Shown one piece after another: positions 59,578-64,000 of a stretch of 64,000 bases of DNA. The position numbers and the translations under genes were made by a program. Position 1 is the stretch's first letter, and each line of letters opens with the position of its first letter. The notes beneath the pieces were generated by a model. The model saw nothing but the letters and a program-made list of their open reading frames with translations, was not told the DNA's origin and made no database searches. Source of the DNA: CAYOXX01 sp964408025 (GTDB taxonomy: Bacteria; Acidobacteriota; DATKUA01); NCBI GenBank assembly GCA_964408025.1, contig CAYOXX010000005.1:1-64000 (forward strand). Direction: 5' to 3'.

Positions 59578-60452
59578 GATCCCTGATCTCCGTCATGATG
59601 CCGGCATACAATGCCGCGGCAACCCTGCCGATGGCCATCGCTTCGCTTCAGGCCCAGACCTATGAACATTGGGAACTGGTCCTGGTCGATGACGGATCCA
59701 AAGACGGGACGGGCGAACTGATTCAGCGGTATGATGATGAACGGATCCGCTATATCGCCCTCGATCGTAACTACGGCCGGGGTTATGCGCGGCAGGTCGC
59801 ACTGGAGAACTGCATAGGCGATTACCTGACAGTGCTTGATGCCGATGACTGGATATATCCGTATAAAATCGAGCGCCAATTAGCCGCTCTGGAGGAATAT
59901 CAAGATCCCGATATCTTACTAGCTTCCTCGGGAATGATCGTTGTCAACGCTGATGATGCCCCAATAGGCTCCTTTTGCCCGATAACATGCAGCGATGTTG
60001 TCGTGGTTGGCCCTCACAGGAGGCTTGATATACCAGATATGCTCTGGATCACATCCTTGATCCGTATGCCGGCAGCCAAAAGCGGCGAATTCGACGGGAG
60101 AATGCTTAGAGGCCAGGACAAAGACTTCCTGCTACAGATCATGTACGGCAAGCGGTTTGTGGCACTTCCCGAGGTAACCTACGTTCGTCGGGAAAACCTT
60201 ATGGGCAACAGGAAAAAAATACTGAGTTCACACAGATTCCGCCGTAAGCGATACAGGAAACACTTTACCAAAGATCCTCTCGGTGCAACCGGGGGCCTTT
60301 TAACATCGCTTATCAAAACTGTTCTCTACCGGTTGCTTTTTTTGACAGGCCAAACTTCTTTGATAAAGCGGCAACGCTATAATGGTGTGAGCTCCGAGGA
60401 AGAAGCCGAATATCGGTTGCTTTATAATACGGTACGTGGTTATGTTCAATAG
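59574..60452 (+). CDS. Family 2 glycosyltransferase
   Basis: 292 residues, starting in ATGA overlap with the previous gene. GT-A fold: VMMPAYNAAATLPMAIASLQ (about 6-25), LVLVDDGSKDGTGELIQRYD (about 39-58) with the first Asp, and LTVLDADDWIYPYKIERQLA (about 85-104) with the DxD-like DAD. The C-terminal 40 residues are basic with a hydrophobic patch. It adds one sugar of the repeat unit. Confidence 0.9.
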   Translation: MRSLISVMMPAYNAAATLPMAIASLQAQTYEHWELVLVDDGSKDGTGELIQRYDDERIRYIALDRNYGRGYARQVALENCIGDYLTVLDADDWIYPYKIERQLAALEEYQDPDILLASSGMIVVNADDAPIGSFCPITCSDVVVVGPHRRLDIPDMLWITSLIRMPAAKSGEFDGRMLRGQDKDFLLQIMYGKRFVALPEVTYVRRENLMGNRKKILSSHRFRRKRYRKHFTKDPLGATGGLLTSLIKTVLYRLLFLTGQTSLIKRQRYNGVSSEEEAEYRLLYNTVRGYVQ

Positions 60453-61761
60453 CACCTATGAATACACACTGGAAACCTCGCCGGCGAGGAGGTTTGAGAG
60501 GGTACTCTGTTTTCTGATCGGCCTAACCTTACCTGCTATTAGCTTCAGTCAAGAATTCAGAGGTCTTTCTGCTGATTTCATGGACAGAGTGAAACCTGTC
60601 GATTTACTGGTCTTATTATTTATTATAACACTCTTCCTGGCTAAAGGACTTAAAATGCACGTATCAGTTACATTCTATCTGTGTGCACTAATGTTGTCTT
60701 TGTTTATAGGAATAGGCCATTCAATATTTCCAGTTATTGATATCGGGCCAACACTTGTCGCATTCTCAGCAGTCGGTATGGCGCTTTTATACTGGGTTCT
60801 CGGTTACAACATTGCCAGGTCGCCTGCACTCGTTAAAGCACTCATCCTAGGGATCGCCTTGGGAGCGGCATGGGAATTCTTCATCGTTGCTCATGACTTC
60901 TTCTTCTCTCCCCAGTGGTTTGCAGGGCGCAGATCTGGATTCGTGAGAGGGACATTCCACAAAGGCGCACAGCTTGGAAACTACGGCTTCACAACAGCCG
61001 GCATTTTACTCGCCATGGGCTGGGCTGCCTTCCCAAAGAAACTCGAGCGGGTATGTATTTTACTTGCCGGCATATTTTGTGTATTTATTACGGTTGCGGC
61101 AACCCGCAGGTCCGCGATTATTGCTCTTGCCTTATGGCTTGTGTTTTTCCTCATCATCGGACTTAGACACGCATTGACCAGACATTACATATCAGTTCTA
61201 GCAGTGGTTATTATTCTGATCGGTTTTTTCATAGTGTTCTACTCGGAGTTTAGCGGCACATTTGTTGCGCAGCGCTTCAGCCAGGGGCTTGATAAGCTCA
61301 GCACTGGCGAGACGTTAATACTAACCCAACCTCTTCAGGCGTTGGAAAGAATTGGGGAATGGTTTCCATTCGGCATAGGAGTTGGGAGAGGCCCCATCAT
61401 TACGGGAGAACATGAATTTCATAGTGGTCATCTGGCCGTGATAATAGAGATGGGTGTTCTGGGAATCCTGGCTTTCTACTGGCTGCTTTGGATACCGCTC
61501 TTCAGAAGAGCAGGCGGGAAAGGCCTGCAAGCTAAAATTGTAAAGACTCTTGTGATCTCATTCATCCTGGCCGCTATGGCATTCATGGTACATAACAGGT
61601 TGCATCGCGACCGCCAGTTCATGCTTTTCTTGGGCCTTGCTTCTAGTTATTGTGTGGGAACAATGGGTATCAGAAAATCGACCTACAAACATTACTCACA
61701 AGCTTCAAAACAGCTAAATCAGAATTCTATCGGCGAGAAAAAGGCGGTCAACGCGTTTTAA
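60442..61761 (+). CDS. O-antigen ligase/polymerase-like membrane protein (Wzy/WaaL superfamily)
   Basis: 439 residues from ATG 60442, overlapping the preceding gene by 11 bases; a GTG two codons upstream is an alternative. About ten membrane helices (GLTLPAISFS, VSVTFYLCALMLSLFIGIGH, GMALLYWVLGYNIARS, FVRGTFHKGAQLGNYGFTTA). A hydrophilic periplasmic loop near 275-330 (GIGVGRGPIITGEHEFHSGH) carries Arg and His residues typical of the O-antigen ligase/polymerase superfamily. It polymerises or ligates the polysaccharide. Confidence 0.82.
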   Translation: MFNSTYEYTLETSPARRFERVLCFLIGLTLPAISFSQEFRGLSADFMDRVKPVDLLVLLFIITLFLAKGLKMHVSVTFYLCALMLSLFIGIGHSIFPVIDIGPTLVAFSAVGMALLYWVLGYNIARSPALVKALILGIALGAAWEFFIVAHDFFFSPQWFAGRRSGFVRGTFHKGAQLGNYGFTTAGILLAMGWAAFPKKLERVCILLAGIFCVFITVAATRRSAIIALALWLVFFLIIGLRHALTRHYISVLAVVIILIGFFIVFYSEFSGTFVAQRFSQGLDKLSTGETLILTQPLQALERIGEWFPFGIGVGRGPIITGEHEFHSGHLAVIIEMGVLGILAFYWLLWIPLFRRAGGKGLQAKIVKTLVISFILAAMAFMVHNRLHRDRQFMLFLGLASSYCVGTMGIRKSTYKHYSQASKQLNQNSIGEKKAVNAF

Positions 61762-61763
61762 GT

Positions 61764-62897
61764 ATGAGGAAATCCTATTCAGCGATATTTGTTGCAAACC
61801 GCGGCTTTGCCTTGGTTAATTCCCGAATGTTGCTCATGAAGCATTTTGTTTCAAACGGCTGGAGAGTCTATGCAGCAATTGGGATTGATGAATTCGCGGA
61901 AAAAATCGAAGAAGAGGGGATAAAAATCATCGAGACCACTTTCGCCCGCAGGGTGCTCACTCCCGTCGTCGACTGGAAGGCCTTTCGAAGTCTACGAGGA
62001 GCCTATTCGGAAATAAATCCGGCTCTTGTTCATCACTTCAATGTTAAACCGATTATTCTTGGCACTTGCGCTGCAATGGGCTTGGAGGCCACTAAAGTGA
62101 TTAATACCGTTACTGGACTCGGCCTGATGTTTGACTCTGGCATCGTGAATCGCGCAATTGCTTCTGCTGCATTGAAATACATAAAGAAGCGTAGCAATAT
62201 GACGATTTTCCAGAATCAGGATGATCATGCTTTGCTTCTCGGAAAAGAATTAATAGAACCTGGGAAATGCAACATTATTGTAAGTTCCGGAGTAGATACC
62301 AAACGCTTCAAACCGATTCGCAAAGAAAGGAACAAAGCTGGTAAACAGAAAGTCTTGATGGTGTCTCGCCTTCTTTGGCATAAGGGAATAAGAGAATACA
62401 TCGAGGCCGCCGAAATCTGCCGAAAGCTCATTCCTCGGGTTCGCTTTCAGTTAGCGGGAGAAGAAGATGCTGCTCATCCGTCGGCGGTTGATTTAGCATG
62501 GATAAAATCACAAGAAGAAAAGGGGATTATTGAATATTTGGGATTCATAAAGAATTTGGGGGAAATACTCCCCTCTATTTCGCTTTTTGTTCTACCTTCA
62601 TACTATGGTGAGGGTGTGCCTAGAGTCGGCCTGGAAGCCGCAGCATGTGGGATCCCTGTAATAACGACTGACGCTCCCGGCTGTAGAGAATTGGTTGCCG
62701 ATGGCGAGACCGGCTTGCTGGTCCAGCCACGCGACAAAGAAAAACTTGCCACTGCAATGATGAAGATTCTACCTAATCGTGATCTGCAAAACAAAATGGG
62801 TGATGCAGGCAGGGCATTGGCGGAAAGGAAGTTCGACTTGAAAATAATCACAAATCGCTACCTGGATGTATACCGTTCGCTGGGGCTTGAAGTATAG
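61764..62897 (+). CDS. Family 4 glycosyltransferase (WcaI/CapM-like)
   Basis: 377 residues from ATG 61764, two bases after the ligase stop; the longer frame to 61650 lies inside the ligase gene. N-terminal domain starts MRKSYSAIFVANRGFALVNS; the middle has NTVTGLGLMF, as in family 4 enzymes that transfer N-acetylgalactosamine/glucosamine; the C-terminal domain has LPSYYGEGVPRVGLEAAACG and PVITTDAPGCRELVADGETG. Adds a sugar to undecaprenyl-linked intermediates. Confidence 0.88.
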   Translation: MRKSYSAIFVANRGFALVNSRMLLMKHFVSNGWRVYAAIGIDEFAEKIEEEGIKIIETTFARRVLTPVVDWKAFRSLRGAYSEINPALVHHFNVKPIILGTCAAMGLEATKVINTVTGLGLMFDSGIVNRAIASAALKYIKKRSNMTIFQNQDDHALLLGKELIEPGKCNIIVSSGVDTKRFKPIRKERNKAGKQKVLMVSRLLWHKGIREYIEAAEICRKLIPRVRFQLAGEEDAAHPSAVDLAWIKSQEEKGIIEYLGFIKNLGEILPSISLFVLPSYYGEGVPRVGLEAAACGIPVITTDAPGCRELVADGETGLLVQPRDKEKLATAMMKILPNRDLQNKMGDAGRALAERKFDLKIITNRYLDVYRSLGLEV

Positions 62898-62917
62898 GAG
62901 CTTTTGAGAAGAGTTAT

Positions 62918-63787
62918 ATGGGAGATTTGAGTTCCTATCAGCCGATAATAATAATAGGTGCCGCGCGCTCCGGTACTAACATGCTTCGCGACGCTCTTAC
63001 CAGAGTCGTGGGAATTGGCACCTGGCCGTGCGACGAAATCAACTATATCTGGCGGCACGGAAACTGCCGCCATCCCGACGACGAATTCACTCCGGAAATG
63101 GCCACGCCGGCGGTGCGGAAATTCATCCGCAGAGCTTTCGAGAGGATGGCGAGAAGGCTGGATGTCCGTTACCTGGTAGAGAAGACGTGCGCCAACTCCC
63201 TTCGAGTCGGTTTTGTCGACCGAATCGTCCCCGAGGCCAAATACCTCTTTCTCGTCAGAGACGGGCGCGATGTTGTCGCCTCGGCGATGAAACGTTGGAA
63301 AGCCCGCCTGGATATCCCCTACATCCTGAGGAAAGCCAGGTTTGTGCCGCTTGGCGATCTGCCTTACTATGGATTACGATATCTCTGCAACCGGGTAGCG
63401 CGTGCCCTCTCCAAGGAAAGGCGGCTGGCGTTCTGGGGTCCGCGTTTTGAGGGCATCCAGAGAGCGCTTAGCGAATGCTGCCTCGTGGAGGTCTGCGCCC
63501 TGCAGTGGTCAAGAAGTACGCAGCTCTCGGAAGAACATCTGAGCGGAATCGACAACGAACGGGTGTATCGCTTGCGCTATGAGGATTTCGTCCGTTCACC
63601 CGCTGAGGAGTTCCTCAGGATAACCGCTTCTCTGGGCATTGATTGTTCGGCGGAAAAGGCGAGCGAGGTATCGAAATCCGTTTCCGGAGCGAGCGTGGGG
63701 AAATGGGAGAGGGACGAGGAGAAAGAGGCTGTGCTCAGGGCCCTGCCGCTGATGCAGGAATCACTTAATCGCTATGGCTACGAATGA
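62918..63787 (+). CDS. Sulfotransferase 3
   Basis: 289 residues. PAPS loop PIIIIGAARSGTNMLRDALT (about 9-28), then the 3'-phosphate site YLFLVRDGRDVVASAMKRW (about 106-124), and LRYEDFVRSPAEEFLRI near 225, a pattern of the Sulfotransfer_3 family. It is more distant from the other two sulfotransferases of the locus, so it was probably acquired separately. ATG 62918 is preceded by GAGAAGAGTTAT. The stop overlaps the following sugar transferase start. Confidence 0.83.
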   Translation: MGDLSSYQPIIIIGAARSGTNMLRDALTRVVGIGTWPCDEINYIWRHGNCRHPDDEFTPEMATPAVRKFIRRAFERMARRLDVRYLVEKTCANSLRVGFVDRIVPEAKYLFLVRDGRDVVASAMKRWKARLDIPYILRKARFVPLGDLPYYGLRYLCNRVARALSKERRLAFWGPRFEGIQRALSECCLVEVCALQWSRSTQLSEEHLSGIDNERVYRLRYEDFVRSPAEEFLRITASLGIDCSAEKASEVSKSVSGASVGKWERDEEKEAVLRALPLMQESLNRYGYE

Positions 63788-64000
63788 TTTGCACCAGCCT
63801 GTCGGGTTAACCCTGTGGCAGCGCTTCGTCAAGCGCGCTTTCGATATCATCACCTCGGCCCTGGGGCTCCTACTCACTTGGTGGATTATCATTCCCGCCT
63901 TCGTCGCCGCCTCCATCGACACCCGCAAGTGGGGATTCTTCACGCAGGAGCGAGTGGGGCGCCACGGAAAACTATTTAAGGTGATAAAGCTCCGCACCAT
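63774..64000 (+). CDS. Initiating sugar-phosphate transferase (PglC/WcaJ-type), 3' partial
   Basis: ATG 63774 lies inside the end of the sulfotransferase gene, and the frame stays open to the window end (75 codons). It has WQRFVKRAFDIITSALGLLL (about 15-34), the start of a polyprenyl-phosphate sugar-1-phosphate transferase: basic amphipathic segment, a re-entrant hydrophobic helix, then TQERVGRHGKLFKVIKLRTM, the conserved family motif. It loads the first sugar on undecaprenyl phosphate and so begins repeat-unit synthesis. The rest lies outside the window. Confidence 0.87.
   Translation, partial: MATNDLHQPVGLTLWQRFVKRAFDIITSALGLLLTWWIIIPAFVAASIDTRKWGFFTQERVGRHGKLFKVIKLRT

Overview
The window looks like a piece of a draft or metagenome-assembled scaffold (there is a run of ten Ns at 40701-40710) from a GC-rich, Gram-negative bacterium. 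Evidence for an outer membrane: a beta-barrel protein ending in Phe, several lipoproteins, and an envelope-polysaccharide locus. Evidence for a ferredoxin-linked, probably anaerobic metabolism: a three-subunit 2-oxoacid:ferredoxin oxidoreductase and a DUF362/ferredoxin protein. I cannot place the phylum from sequence alone; an uncultivated lineage is likely.

Layout. (1) 1-3.3 kb: korABC and ndk, then an HD-domain protein. (2) 3.4 kb: tRNA-Glu(CTC) with its promoter. (3) 3.8-10.6 kb: three tandem sulfatase-superfamily lipoproteins in which the usual Cys/Ser nucleophile position is Thr. (4) 10.6-14.7 kb, minus strand: DapA-family aldolase/lyase, AIM24-family protein, alanine-glyoxylate-type aminotransferase and FAD amine oxidoreductase, possibly a glyoxylate/hydroxyproline module. 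(5) 14.8-24.0 kb: a lower-GC accessory zone with small secreted proteins, zinc-ribbon membrane proteins, an MltR-like protein, a TPR protein, a divergent HicBA pair, and at least four copies of a dispersed non-coding repeat. (6) 24.05-32.35 kb: an approximately 8.2-kb integrative element inserted in the 3' half of tRNA-Thr(CGT), bounded by an exact 48-bp direct repeat. It carries a tyrosine integrase, a serine recombinase, a replication-type HTH protein, an N4-gp56-type major capsid protein, a scaffold protein and a small-terminase-like protein. I find no portal, large terminase or tail genes. An array of six perfect stem-loops lies in its central intergenic region. It resembles a capsid-carrying phage satellite or a much reduced prophage, and is the best candidate for something undescribed.

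(7) 32.5-41.5 kb: outer-membrane barrel, DUF1028 protein, BNR/sialidase-like protein, DUF362-ferredoxin, hflKC with a terminator, then a run of small membrane proteins (two of them shorter than 60 residues) and a secreted protein. (8) 41.8-45.4 kb: mitochondrial-type citrate synthase with a strong terminator, and a NatAB-like ABC exporter. (9) 45.4-52.7 kb: glycosyltransferase, RlmN, membrane-anchored unknown protein, HDOD protein, GH13_18 phosphorylase, ATP-grasp enzyme. (10) 53.2-64 kb: an envelope/exopolysaccharide operon running out of the window, with a Wzz-like chain-length protein, flippase, three sulfotransferases, a methyltransferase, three glycosyltransferases, an O-antigen ligase/polymerase and the start of an initiating sugar-phosphate transferase. 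Together these suggest a sulfated surface polysaccharide.
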